NCBI GenBank assembly: GCA_014529385.2
Contig: CM043948.1
Location: 83,510,260-83,570,259 of the forward strand
Source: Adiantum capillus-veneris
Taxonomy: Eukaryota; Streptophyta; Polypodiopsida; Polypodiales; Pteridaceae
Direction: 5' to 3'
Length of the DNA: 60,000 nt
The notes beneath the pieces were generated by a model that did not search any database, was not told the origin of the DNA, and saw only the letters and a program-made list of their open reading frames with translations. This document shows positions 36,855-47,967 of this stretch, in pieces. The position numbers and the translations under genes are program-made. How positions within the stretch are numbered: the stretch's first letter is position 1; the number at the start of each line of letters is the position of its first letter.

Positions 36855-37313
36855 CCAAACGCCTTGTCTTGCCTCGAAGGGAGTGGGAGCTAAGCCGAAT
36901 GGCTGCGATAAACACGCTTTGTTCTCCCACTTTGTACCATATGTGATAGTTGGTATCTTGACATTCACTTTGATTCGATATGTATGACGTTTCTGGTTGA
37001 CAAGGGGATAGGCTCAAGCATACGGGTGAATATGGTTTTCTCTTCCGTTGAAGAACATGGTTTTGTAGTTGGGGGCAATACGAGTGGTGTAATGTATGAA
37101 GCGTGACTAACCAAATTCCTCCCAAGTCGTAATACATTGGTGTGTTAGAAAAGCTTCATTCACTTGGGAGTCTATTGATGTCACGTGCGCACTTCACTTG
37201 CGATACGTGGACATGCTTCTGCTACAGTCTAGCATCAGTCTTGGTTTAGCTTAGGACGTAGCCTAGCACTTTGTGAGCCTCTAGCAGGACGTGCATGCTC
37301 ATGCCGGTCATAG
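36855..37313. other. Unassigned DNA between a solo LTR and element A
   Basis: No protein domain seen. The 5' part of element A should lie here, but only sequence from about 37360 resembles pol, so A is truncated at its left side. Confidence 0.4.
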
Positions 37314-37959
37314 TTGCATATTTTCCTTGCTCAGTACAGTCAATTAACATATATGCACTTTGCCGTTCTGCGCTACTTCTTGTCACAGAAGCAGCTATCA
37401 GAAAAGCAGATGCTGTGGGCGAACATCTTGTCACAGTTTCACTTCCAGAATGTCCATGTTCAGGGACAGAAGAATATGGTGGCAGATGCTTTGTCTCGGA
37501 AGCCGTTGGTTTTGGGTATTACACAGTCGTTGAGGGAAAAGGTTATGACTGAATGCCACTATCCACCTTTTACGGGTCACCGCGGGATTGCTACCACCAT
37601 GAAAGGGGTAGAGAGATACTTCTTTTGGCCGAGACTCAAGAAGGATGTGGAAGAGTTTATGCACAATTGCTTAGTATGCCAGAAGGTCAAGTTTGACAGG
37701 CATAAAGCACAGGGATTGTTACGGCCTTTACCCATACTCACCCGCCCCTGGGAAAGTACTGCAATGGATTTCATTTTTGATCTCCCGAGAACACAGAGTG
37801 GTCATGATGGTATCTGGACTGTTATTGACAGATTTAGCAAGCAGGCTCATTTCATTCCAGTGAAGAAAATAGTCAAGCCGGATCACTTAGCGAGACTGTT
37901 TGTGGCCCAGATTTCAGATTACATGGCATGCCTGAGACGATGGTCTCCGACAGAGACCT
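37314..37959 (+). pseudogene. pol: Element A pol, left part: RNase H end and integrase first half
   Basis: The recognisable part starts at LRYFLSQKQLSEKQMLWAN and DALSRKPL (end of RNase H), then a short integrase N-terminus (HRGIATTMKGVERYFFWPRL, CLVCQKVKFD) and the catalytic core start (WESTAMDFIFDLP, TVIDRFSKQAHFIP). The D of DFIFDLP and the VSDRD site belong to the D-D-E core. The frame is then cut by element B at 37960, inside the codons after VSDRD (shown in another frame). The HHCC His pair lies before the CLVC pair. The left side is truncated within RNase H. Confidence 0.9.
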
Positions 37960-38874
37960 TGTTGCTAAATTGGCTTTATCTGATAGAAAAATAATTCTAA
38001 ATGAATTATTGGATTTATAAGTGAGAGGGTTTTCTCACTTGGAACACCAAGGAAAAATAATTCTAAATGAATTATTGGAATTTTAAGTGAGGGTTTTTCT
38101 CACTGGAGACATCCGAGTACAGAGTAGTCCTAGTGTGTCATTGAAAGTAATGACGGGAGCACTGAGAACAGGAATATCTGTAAGGCCACCAGGAACGGGT
38201 ACCTCCGATGCGTCACATCGGATGGGTGACAGGGAGCATCGGAAAGAAGTATCCAACCATCCAGGAACGGACATCTCTGATGGGTCATAGGATGGGTGAC
38301 ATAGAGCATCATGAAGGAGATTGTACCGTAAGTTCGGTAGGAAAGGACTAGGTGATGGGTATTCCTGATGCGTCACAAGGTGGGTGACGGGTGCATCGGA
38401 AAGGGGATATCCATAGTCGAGAGGAAATCCGAACTGGAAAGAGGAATACACGTAAAGACGCAAGCACAAGAATAAAGATGGGTTCTGAGAAGCTTTTCTT
38501 AAAAAGCGGAATATTTTAACGAGTTTTCCGGAAAGAGCAAACGCTTTCCCGTGAGGAATCTATGTTTGCATTGCATTTGTGCATGTGGTTGCATCTAGGG
38601 ACGCCTGGGAAGTGATGTGAAAAGCATTGTTTTAAACTTATAAGGTTTTATTGAGTTTTTGGGCAAGTTCAGACCAATTTTAAAATATGCCGGCCATCTA
38701 CTTAATAAGTGGGCAGCCACTTAGAAAATAAAGCAACAAAACCAGCCAGCGAATTCTCTCTCCCTATTTCGGGTAGAACCAAAAAAAAAAAAACGAAAGA
38801 AATTCTCTTTTTTGAAAAAAAAAAAACAGCCGCGATCTCTACACAAGTAGCTTTTCATGCCGTGGTCAAGGAGC

Positions 38875-38882
38875 TATAAAAG
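38875..38882 (+). promoter_or_regulatory. TATA box of the element B 5' LTR
   Basis: tataaaag, preceded by gtcaaggagc. The same sequence is in the 3' LTR at 46491-46498. The hAT element inserted 36 bp downstream of its end, at about the expected transcription start. Confidence 0.75.
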
Positions 38883-39373
38883 CACCACATGTCCTCACTG
38901 AAAAGGAGTTACCAACGCCAAGGTTGATGTGTACGTACTGTACGTTCTGTATATGTACGTACTGTACATTGTTCCGTACAGGAAAAATTTTTATGTGCGT
39001 AAAAATACGTACCATTGGTAAAAAATAGGACATTCAACACTTTTCTACATTTAAGAGACCTCAAACATTCAAGAACCAAAACAAACCACTTTGCATGTAC
39101 TAATTTCAAAACACACATCAGATACATCATACTTGACACAAATTATAAATCCGAGCATTGAGTCGCAAGCGGCAATACTAAAAGCACATTGTACCATATG
39201 GCATACTGCGAGAAAAGATGGATCATGGTCCACATACAAAACTGTGTCAACCAAAAAAGGCTCATTCTAGAGCATACAAGTAACAAATGGCTGATGTCAA
39301 GACTCAAAAGTAACAAAGACTAAGCAATAACAAACTGTCTGGAATCTAGACTCAGGACTCTACTCTCTGAATC

Positions 39374-41773
39374 TCAAAACTCCTCATCAGATGAGGATGA
39401 TGACTCTGCTGAAGAGAGCAAGTCCCCATCTGTTAGGACGTTGCCCTCTTCATCATACTCTGGCTCTGCCATCATACTCTGCTGTCCTGGATCATCATCC
39501 TCCGTAGGCTGAATGAGAGAAACAGCCTCATTTGCCCGTCTCCGAGTACGGACAGGAAGCTTTCCTCGACGAATGGTCTCTCGTCGTACAATCTCTGGAT
39601 CTGCATCTCGCCCGACTAACGGAAGACTGAGAACTCGTGCACATGACCTCGTCACACGTTGATCCACACTCTCTAGCTCTCTATGTAGCATGCGAATAAT
39701 CTCCTCCTACTCGGTCCTCACAAGCTGCTGCTGCTGCTGCTCAGTCTCCTCTACACTCTCCTCCGATACCAAGTGAAATTTTGATGGATCTGCCTGTTAA
39801 ATAACAAAATACAACGTATTATTAACAACGTAGAAAGTAGTAATTACGAATATTCGCGTATACAAACGCGTTATGCTAGCCCAAAGTTTCAACTTTCAAA
39901 CCTGCTTGGGTGTCCCCAAAGCGTGGTAATCTCACACAAGCTTCATACTTGCTCGGCAATAGACCAATCTCTCTAGTTGTGCAGTGCTGAGTCGATTGCG
40001 GATCTTCGTGTGAATAAGCGCTCCAATTGCGCTCGCATGCACCAGCAGAGCAATCCTGCATGTGACATGTGTCAATGGTGACAAATTACAATGGACATGG
40101 TCATAGAAAATGGACAATGAACCATGTACGCAAAATGTAACGATAGAAAACTTTACCTGTGAGAGGAGACGTAAAGCGATACGAGTGAGCTTCGGAAGAC
40201 CTTGTCTTCCATAACTCTTCCACCATGTAAGAGAGAATTTCGTTGCCTCTGGCCTCAACACCACAGCTCTATTAAATGATGGCCCTAAATTATTCTCATA
40301 GCTAGGGATCTCTGCATCAATGTCCAGCTGATCATCTTCCTCGAACATTCTACCAATGTACTCATCCTTGCCTTTTAGCAGACTCCTCTCATTAAAGAGT
40401 TCTGGCTTCTTGTAGAAAGGATGAAGCAATGTAGCCATCGCATGAATGGGCCTACTCATAAATGTCCATCGCTTATCTACAATAGCCAAGATCTCTTCTC
40501 GGCTGTAACTCAACAATGAACATTAGTTAATAGGCTGAATTTTGAGTCTTGACACTATGGAATCAACAAGGTGCACTGCAACACAAGATATATATATGCA
40601 AATCTGGTCTTTGAGGGCCGCACCATGTCAAGTGTACTGTGACTCCTAAAGATAGCCAATGCCTGGTGCTTTTTGCGGAAAAACGTAGTCATTTTTGTGG
40701 CATCAGAAACAATAGGCGACACCCATGTTAACTTCCCTATGTCCTCCATCAACAAGTCAAGACAATGAGCTGCACATGGAGTCCAGACAATGTTGTTAAA
40801 CTCGGCCTCAATCATCTCACCCATAGCCTTGCAATTGGAGGCATTGTCAGTAACACCCTGCACCACATTCTCTGGGCCAACCTCAAGTATAGCCTGCCGG
40901 ATGTGCTTATAGATAAACTCACCTATAAATCGCTCTCCAGCCTTTCCTGCATCAACAGCACGCAAGAAGTATGTGCCAAGGCAAGACGACACAAGAATAT
41001 TAATGATGTGTCGCCTACGAATGTCACTCCAGCCATCTGAAATGATGGTGCACCCAAACTGTCCCCAACCTGCCTTCATTGGTACCAATGCCTTATCTAT
41101 CAATGCTTTCTGCTCATCAAGCATAGTAGTCCGCATCTTAGTGTATTCCAATCCCGACCAAGATTCTGTGTGTCCAACTTGGGCTATGGCTCTGACCATC
41201 CTCTTCCACTGCTCAGTCCTCAAGACATGAAAGGAGATGTTGCACTCAATGAGAGTGCGAGCAATCTCCATTTCAGCCACTTTCTGGCGCTCCTTTACCC
41301 AAGAAAGAGAGGCCACTCGAGAAGGCAAGGTAGTCTGACTCTGCCTCGGTGCATGCATCTCTTCATCATCCTCCACATCGACATGCATGGTACGAGCCCT
41401 CTTTCTACTGCCAGAGAGCTGCTCCTCCTGAACCTGTGAAGAGGAACCACCCAAGTCTCCCACAAGAGCATCATGGAGAGCATCCTGTGTCTTGTGACTA
41501 CCTTTCACCTTTTCCACTGCAGACATTGCTGGAAAACATTCAACAATCAACTTATCCTTAATGTCCTTTGGTACTTCCTCGCACCCTCCACAGTTATTGG
41601 TTGTGCCAATGCTTGTCAAGTGCTTAACCACGGGAGAAATGGTACTGGTGAGCTGAAAGTTACAATACTTGCATTGCCATCGTCGCGTACCAGTCCGAGC
41701 TTGCCCTGGCGTGTTGATGATGCGGATGACATTGGTGTGCTCCTTCCAATACGGGTTGCATGGCTTAGGCATG
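39374..41773 (-). pseudogene. hAT transposase (BED finger, DUF659, dimerisation region), damaged
   Basis: The likely start is the ATG at 41773 (MPKPCNPYWKEHTNV), giving a BED-type finger (WQCKYC...H...C). An upstream open extension is only a translated GA tract. Next come a charged linker, the DUF659 core with IISDGWSDIRRRHIINILV (first catalytic Asp) and VQGVTDNASNCKAMGE (second Asp). The frame ends near 40558 after KTRFAYIYLVLQ and resumes at 40516 with SREEILAIVDKRWTFMSRPI. Roughly 90-100 residues of the usual middle are therefore missing. The end has CSAGACERNWSAYSH, split by a plausible intron (40141-40060) and shifted against TKIRNRLSTAQLERLVYC. A TAG interrupts the acidic tail near 39707. 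It is probably inactive. Confidence 0.88.
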
Positions 41774-41854
41774 TTGGCTCCTAAGATTTCTGTCTGCACA
41801 TTGCAAGTGCGCAATACATATGAAAAAAAATAAGCATGAAGGTCTCGCGTGACG

Positions 41855-41856
<2 letters not shown>

Positions 41857-41926
<70 letters not shown>
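41857..41926. repeat. (GA)n microsatellite inside hAT
   Basis: About 69 bp, upstream of the transposase ATG (in its leader). Read on the minus strand it yields a Leu-Ser run. Confidence 0.95.
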
Positions 41927-41927
<1 letters not shown>

Positions 41928-42829
41928 GCTCAGTCTTTACCTTGCGTGTTGCAGCTTGCTCCTGCGTTGCTTTGCGTTTTCCTGCTCTCTGCTTTTCGCT
42001 CTCTGGAATCGTGTGTTTTCGCTCTCTGTAATCTGTAATCTTTGGGACTTTAATATTAGCCAAACATCAAATGGCCAGGCCCATCATATAGGCGCCCTAA
42101 AAAAATACACTCGTCGGCAAGCGAATTCCCGAAAACCAGGAAAAAAAAAAACTCACGTACGGTTCGATCCGTACGCGTACGGATCCGTACAGTACGGCTG
42201 TACGGTACGGATCGGATCCGTACGTACGTGTATATCAACCTTGACCAACGCCAGCAAGAGAAGACTATGCTGCAAGAAGACGTGAAGACTCTGTTGCCAG
42301 AAGACGCGAGAGATCGCGCGAGACTACGAAGCAAAGTCGCTTTTTCCCACGCAAGAGCGACAGGTATCTATTGTGGATTCGCCATACGAATTGTTGTCGC
42401 GTGTTTGCGTGTGTGTTTGCAGGTACTTCATCGCGAAGGAGAAGCGAAAAGGCTTCGGCCTACGCTTGGGAATTCCGGGAACGGAATTCGGAAATTTTTT
42501 GTGGAGTCTCGACTCGGAGTATAGACGGAAAAAGGATTGAGAGCTCGTCTCTCGAATTTCCCTTACGGTAAGGAAAGACCATCGAGTCAGAGATGTAGAA
42601 CGGAGGGGTTTTCTCCGGTTCTTGTGCTTGTAAAAAGATTCTCCCTAATAAAGGATTCTCTGTAAGGGGGGGGACCAGCCCATCTTCTGGTCCCCAGTAC
42701 TGTGTCGATCTTCTCACTCTCTCTCTCTCTCTATCTATTTCTCTCTATATCCTTTGGCTTCAGTATTAAGCGATAAATTCTATTTATCTGAATATATTTT
42801 ATATTGTTATGCACTCCCGTTTGTGACAG

Positions 42830-42842
42830 TGGTATCAGAGCA
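42830..42842 (+). other. Primer-binding site of element B
   Basis: tggtatcagagca directly follows the 5' LTR end (ttgtgaca, one base between), a perfect match to the initiator Met-tRNA type. Confidence 0.92.
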
Positions 42843-43036
42843 TGGTCTCCTCTCTTTCTCTGTAAAGGACGACGACTCTCGGAAGATACGGGAAGAAGCC
42901 ATGACAAGCCAAGAGAGAAGTAAGCAGGCGGAAACCTAAGTCCCGCAGGAAAAGCTTGCAAAGTTGGGAATTTTTTTTCCCCTCTTTGCAAGAAGTTGAC
43001 ACAAGACTTGGGATTCTCTGAGAAGGCAACAAGAGC

Positions 43037-43610
43037 ATGATGCTCAAGAACCTAGAGAATCCAAGGAGCGGAATGCTCGAGATCCTTCAGAATCCAGAAA
43101 ATATCCTTGAACATCAATCCATAACCATAGCCAAGAAATCCCGTCATTCCGGGAAGGATATGAAGAAGGTCTTTAGACCTCATAACACTCCGGTCAAGTT
43201 TGATACTTTTGACGGATGGGAAGATGTCCGAAAAGCTAACGCTTTCATTCGACAGTTTGAAGTTGCCTTTGCAAGCGGCAATTTTTGAAAAGCGTCGAAG
43301 GTGAGGCATGTGACCAAACACCCCAAGGGGGATTGCAAGTACTTGGTGGTATACCAAAGCTTTGCAAGGAACTTACAACAAGACTTGGATTCAATTCAAG
43401 GCTGAATTTTTCGACATTTGTTTTTCCCCTCTACGCTTTGAGGAAGGCATCCAAGAAGATTGGGATCGGTTTGCCCAATAGGAACACGAGCGAGTCAAAG
43501 CAAGTAATGGTTCACTCTTGCCAAGGTAGCTCCACTCTTGATCCTCTCTGGAGTCTGAGGAAAGAAAGATGAACAAATTTAACGAAGGACTTTTGCCCGA
43601 ATTTTGTAAA
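43037..43610 (+). pseudogene. Element B gag-like remnant
   Basis: An N-terminal stretch with TPVKFDTFDGWEDVRKANAF then IRQFEVAFASGNF resembles the start of plant gypsy capsid domains. After frame changes, TWIQFKAEFFDICFSPLRFE near 43385 continues the capsid pattern (W...F...EF). No zinc knuckle is identified. It sits shortly after the primer site, the correct place for gag. It is broken by at least two frameshifts. Confidence 0.65.
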
Positions 43611-45577
43611 CCCATCTACAAGATACTTTGCAGCAGATGGTGGAGTCAACAATAAAAGCTAAAAGTGTACACCTTGATGTACATAGAATACAATCCCGGC
43701 AATGGGACGAGAACCATTGAACACAGAAACAACGAATTTTTGTTACCTCTCCTCGAAGGATACATTGCTATCCGGAGAAAGTTTGGAGTATGGGAATTCA
43801 ATCTAACTCCTGAGTTTTTGACCCTCAAACTTTAAGTGAGAGGACAGGTCTTTGATCAAAGTTAAATCTTTGAGGAACTCATAAAATGCGTATTGCTTTT
43901 ATGCACGAGATATGCATGTGTCTAACCAGGACAATCACTCTCGAGTATTTATGAGAGTAGGATCAATTTGAAACATTGTTTTCTGAGATGAATTGGTTTG
44001 CTCAACCATTCGGAAGGTCAACTATTAATCTCGTATCCGGTAGTTCACAAACAAATTACCTGCTATTGCGGGTAGGACGGTAGAAAGGAAGGAACCATTC
44101 CGAGCTTTCAACCAAGAAAAGCTTTCGCTAAGCTTATGAACCAACATCTCCTACCCGGTCAGGGAAGACATGGTAGTGCTTTTCGCACAAGTGAATGGAC
44201 ACTCTCTTTATGAGTAAAGAAGCAAGAGATTGCTACGGCTTGTGGTCGAGGACTCCAAAGATTGAAATCCTAGTTTATTTCATGATCGGGTTTTGCTCTA
44301 AGATCGAGCCAAGGGATCGTCCGGTGAGCGTCTTCGCTCTAAGGATCTTACGAAGGGAAGGCAATTTCCCATGTTCACCAAAACTTTTAACACAGCTTAA
44401 GTATTATGTACACTTTTGAGTACATGGATAACACACGAAGATGCATACCTATGCCAAGGAACTGGACGAGACTTTGTTATACTCTCTTAAGCGCCTTTTT
44501 GCGCGCAAGGATATTCCGACACGAGAATCTCTATTTGAGATGTGTTCGGTAGAAGGAATTTGAATTTCTCTACGGAGGAGAGGCTTTCGGATGGTCGTTG
44601 ATCATTGAGTACCCTATGTGCCTTTACCATTACAGTAGCAACTTTTGGTTGCGGTATATGTTTCTATATGAGCAGGTCAAGTAGCATTTACACGCTGCTG
44701 AAATAAATTCGAACTATTATGTTCGTAAGAATATAGTTCACCAACTGTTTCAAAATGGTAAGAATTACATATGGGAGAACATCCCTGAGAATCAAAGAGG
44801 GTTCGCTCTATTGTGAACGAGGTTTGAACGTACGTTCAGAAAATGCTATGGCTAGAATCCTTTCTGCCTGAGATTTTGCAAGTCGTCATTGATGTTCGCA
44901 AGGTGAATCATTTTTGAGGATTTTGTAAGGAAGAGAGCTAATGGGCGTCGGGAAAACACTGCTGGTGGTAATAACTCGCAGGAGGAAAAAAATTGGAAGG
45001 AAGTGCTGCCGTGCACAAGGAATCTTCGGATTGGAACTGTCCGCCTATGTTGAGCGACGGCCCGAAACAAGAACCTTCTTTAAGGTGATCGCAGACTTTG
45101 TTTGTGAAAAAAAGACATCGAGATTAATACTCTATGATCTGGGCATTCCCTATGTGGGAGGACAGAAGAGGTTTAATATCCTCAGGGATAATAGCGCAAG
45201 GTTATGCGCAAGGACATAGACTTAAATTGATTTTTAGGAGGATTATTCTTCTCGGGATTGAGAAGGTGGAATTGAGTTAACAGATTCTCGAATGAGTAAA
45301 CTTTCAATTTGTTGGAAAGATGCGAATGACGAGTTCTTACATGGCTCGTAACTTTAATGAAAGGTGAAGGATATCCTCGAGATACTAGAGGAGAGACATG
45401 AACCGGTAAGGTAAGTATTGAATTAATGAGTTATTGTTTAATTTAATTTTTAAGTTCTCTTTTGAGAAAGGACTAGCTCAACTCACCATTGAGCAAGATT
45501 TGGAATCTTTCTGGTTTCTCCCCGACAGTTCAGTTGGATCTCTACAATTGAGGACAACTGTTTATAAGTGAGAGGGA
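43611..45577 (+). other. Element B interior without recognisable pol, ending in polypurine tract
   Basis: About 1.97 kb with short open frames only; no RT, RNase H or integrase motif was seen. It ends with tttataagtgagaggga just before the 3' LTR. The core ttataagtgagaggg (45562-45576) recurs inside both LTRs. Confidence 0.7.
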
Positions 45578-47112
45578 TGTTGCCAAATTGGCTTTATCTG
45601 CCAGAAAAATAATTCTAAATGAATTATTGGACTTATAAGTGAGAGGGTTTTCTCGCTTGGAACACCAAGGAAAAATAATTCTAAATGAATTATTGGAATT
45701 TTAAGTGAGGGTTTTTCTCACTAGACACATCCGAGTACAGAGTATTCCTAGTGCGTCATTGAAAGTTATAACGGGAGCACTGAGAACGGGAATATCTGTA
45801 AGGCCACTAGGAACGGGTACTTCTGATGCGTCAGATTGGATGGGTGACAGGGAGCATCGGAAAGAAGTATCCAACCATCCAGGAACGGACATCTCTAATG
45901 CGTCACAGGATGGGTGACATAGAGCATCGTGAAGGAGATTGTACCGTAAGTTCGGTAGGAAAGGACTAGGTGATGGGTATTCTTGATGTGCCACAAGGTG
46001 GGTGACGGGTGCATCGGAAAGGGGATATCCAAGTCGAGAGGAAATCCGAACTTGAAAGAGGAATACGCGTAAAGACGCAAGCACAAGAATAAAGATGGGT
46101 TCTGAGAAGCTTTTCTTAAAAAGCGGAATATTTTAACAAGTTTTCCGGGAAGAGCAAACGCTTTCCTGCGAGGAATCTTTGTCTGCATTGCATTTGTGCA
46201 TGTGGTTGCATTCAGGGACGCCTGGGAAGTGCTGTGAAAAGCATTGTTTTAAACTTATAAGGTTTTATTGAGTTTTTGGGCAGGTTCAGACCAATTTTAA
46301 AATATGCCGGCGGTCCACTTAATAAGTGGGCAGCCACTTAGAAAATAAAACAACAAAACCAGCCAGCAAATTCTCTCTCCCTATTTCGGGTAGAACAAAA
46401 AAAAAAAAACGAAAAAAATTCTCTTTTTTGAAAAAAAAAAAACGGCCGCGATCTCTACGCGAGTAGCTTTTCGTGCCGTGGTCAAGGAGCTATAAAAGCA
46501 CCACAGGCCCTCACTGAAAAGGAGTAACCAACGCCAACAAGAGAAGACTCTGCCGCTAGAAGACGCGAAGACTTTGCCGCCAGAAGACGCGAGAGATCGC
46601 GCGAGACTACGAAGCCCGGAAGTCGCTTTTTCCTGCGCAAGAGCGATAGGTATCTATTGTGGATTCGCTATACGAAATGTTGTCGCGTGTTTGCGTGTGT
46701 GTTTGCAAGTACTTCATTCCGAAGGAGAAGCGAAAAGGCTTCGGCCTACGCTTGGGAATTCCGGGAACGGAATTCGGAAATTGTCTGTGGAGTCTCGACT
46801 CGGAGTACAGACGGAAAAAGGATTGAGAGCTCGTCTCTCGGATTTCCCTTACGGGAAGGAACGACCATCGAGTCAGAGATGTAGAACAGAGGGGTTTCTC
46901 CGGTTCTTGTGCTTGTAAAAAGATTCTCCCTAATAAAGGATTCTCTTTAAGGGGGGGGACCAGCCCATCTTCTGGTCCTAGTACTGTGTCGATCTTCTCA
47001 CTCTCTCTCTCTCTCTATCTATTTCTCTCTATATCCTTTGGCTTCAGTATTATGCAATAAATTCTATTTATCTGAATATATTTTATATTGTTATACGCTC
47101 CCGTTTGTTACA
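45578..47112 (+). repeat. 3' LTR of element B, 1535 bp
   Basis: Uninterrupted copy of the LTR described above. It has a TATA box at 46491-46498, the doubled AT-rich block at 45600-45725, the gtcac/gtgac repeats at 45825-46020, and the terminus ttgttaca. Differences from the 5' copy are scattered single bases, so the insertion is fairly recent. Confidence 0.94.
46491..46498 (+). promoter_or_regulatory. TATA box of the element B 3' LTR
   Basis: tataaaag in the same context as 38875. This copy is not disrupted by hAT and points towards the right half of element A. Confidence 0.7.
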
Positions 47113-47967
47113 GACCCCTGATATACGAGTTTGTTTTGGAAGGCAATTTGGGAGAATATTGACACGCGGTTGCAGTTCTCGTCATCGTTCCACCCGCAGA
47201 CTGACGGGCAATCTGAGATTGCCAATTCAGTGGTTTTAGATTTATTGAAGTCTTATATCTCGGATCAGAAGACTCAATGGGAAAAGTACTTACCTTTGGT
47301 AGAATTTGCCGATACACTCTTCAACAGGGAAGGCGCCATTTGAGATTGTTGAAGGTGCTGTGAAGGTTCCACCCTTCCTGAGGACGAAAGATAAGATTTT
47401 TGAAAGGGATGAATATACGCGAGACGCTTTTGCCAAGGTTCGCGAGACTTTGCAGAAATCTCAAGAACGACAGAAAAAGGCAGCGAATCGCCATCGTCGC
47501 GACTTGACATTGAAGGAGAACGATTGGGTGCTCTTACGTTTTGAGAAGGCACGCCTGAGAAAGAAAAAGGGAAAGAAGAGGCTTTTTCCGAAGCTTAGTA
47601 TGCGATACTACGGACCTTTCCAGATCACTGAAAAAGATAAATGATGTCGACATCCTTCTGACTTAAACTTCCTGATACTTGGAGGATTCACAATGCGTTT
47701 CATGTGAGTCCCTTGAAACCTCTTAAAGGTGATGTGCCTGATGATGGGGAGCCTGATGAGCAACCCGAAGTGGAAGAAAACGAGGAGATCCTTCTTCCTG
47801 AACAGATTTTGGCACATAAGGATACGAAGAAAGGTAAAGTCCGAAGGCGGTTCTTTGTTAAGTTCAAGAACTACCCTGCATTTGATGCGAAGTGGATGGA
47901 GGAGGAGGACCTAGCAAATACTCCTCGGATTGTGAAACTTTATCTCGATGCTTTTGGTTTAGCATAG
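47113..47967 (+). pseudogene. pol: Element A pol, right part: integrase second half and chromodomain
   Basis: This resumes the integrase interrupted at 37959, starting with DP and a TGA (a CGA-to-TGA change would explain it) and then FWKAIWENIDTRLQFSSSFH and PQTDGQSEIANSV around the catalytic Glu. A frameshift near 47330 leads to KAPFEIVEGAV and a basic region (NRHRRDLTLKENDWVLLRF). The end is a chromodomain (RRRFFVKFKNYPAFDAKWME, EEDLA), which marks A as a chromovirus. It stops with TAG at 47965. A TAA near 47642 also breaks the frame. Confidence 0.92.

Larger units (their letters stand above)
38911..42251 (-). mobile_element. hAT transposon, 3325 bp, perfect 8-bp TSD
   Basis: The element proper is 38919-42243. 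TSD accaacgc occurs at 38911-38918 and 42244-42251. Terminal inverted repeats start caaggttgat on both ends and continue with one or two mismatches. Both subterminal regions (38930-39010 and 42160-42230) are rich in gtac or tacg motifs, including nested palindromes such as cggatccg. Transposase is encoded on the minus strand. Placement in B's LTR makes this the youngest insertion of the nest. Confidence 0.96.
37960..42828 (+). repeat. 5' LTR of element B, split by hAT
   Basis: It consists of 37960-38918 plus 42252-42828, together 1536 bp against 1535 bp for the 3' LTR. It opens with a doubled ~60-bp block containing ataattctaaatgaattat (an inverted repeat) and a hairpin aagtgag...ctcactt. Three spaced repeats with gatg(c/g)gtcac and gggtgac(a/g) lie near 38200-38410. 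A TATA box is at 38875, followed in the right part by SSR-like ctctctct and the LTR end. Confidence 0.93.
37960..47112 (+). mobile_element. Element B: long-LTR retrotransposon without pol, inserted in A
   Basis: The LTRs begin tgttgc(t/c)aaattggc and end ttgtgaca or ttgttaca. Flanks are gacct (37955-37959) and gaccc (47113-47117), a 5-bp TSD with one C-to-T change. Excluding the nested hAT, the element is about 5.8 kb: two ~1.535-kb LTRs and a 2.75-kb interior with a primer site, gag-like remnants and no RT or integrase. This is the layout of a large non-autonomous (LARD-like) element. Confidence 0.92.

Noticed and set aside
41774-42063. N-terminal extension of the hAT transposase with a Leu-Ser run
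   Set aside because: It crosses a GA microsatellite and lies before the BED finger; the ATG at 41773 is the better start.
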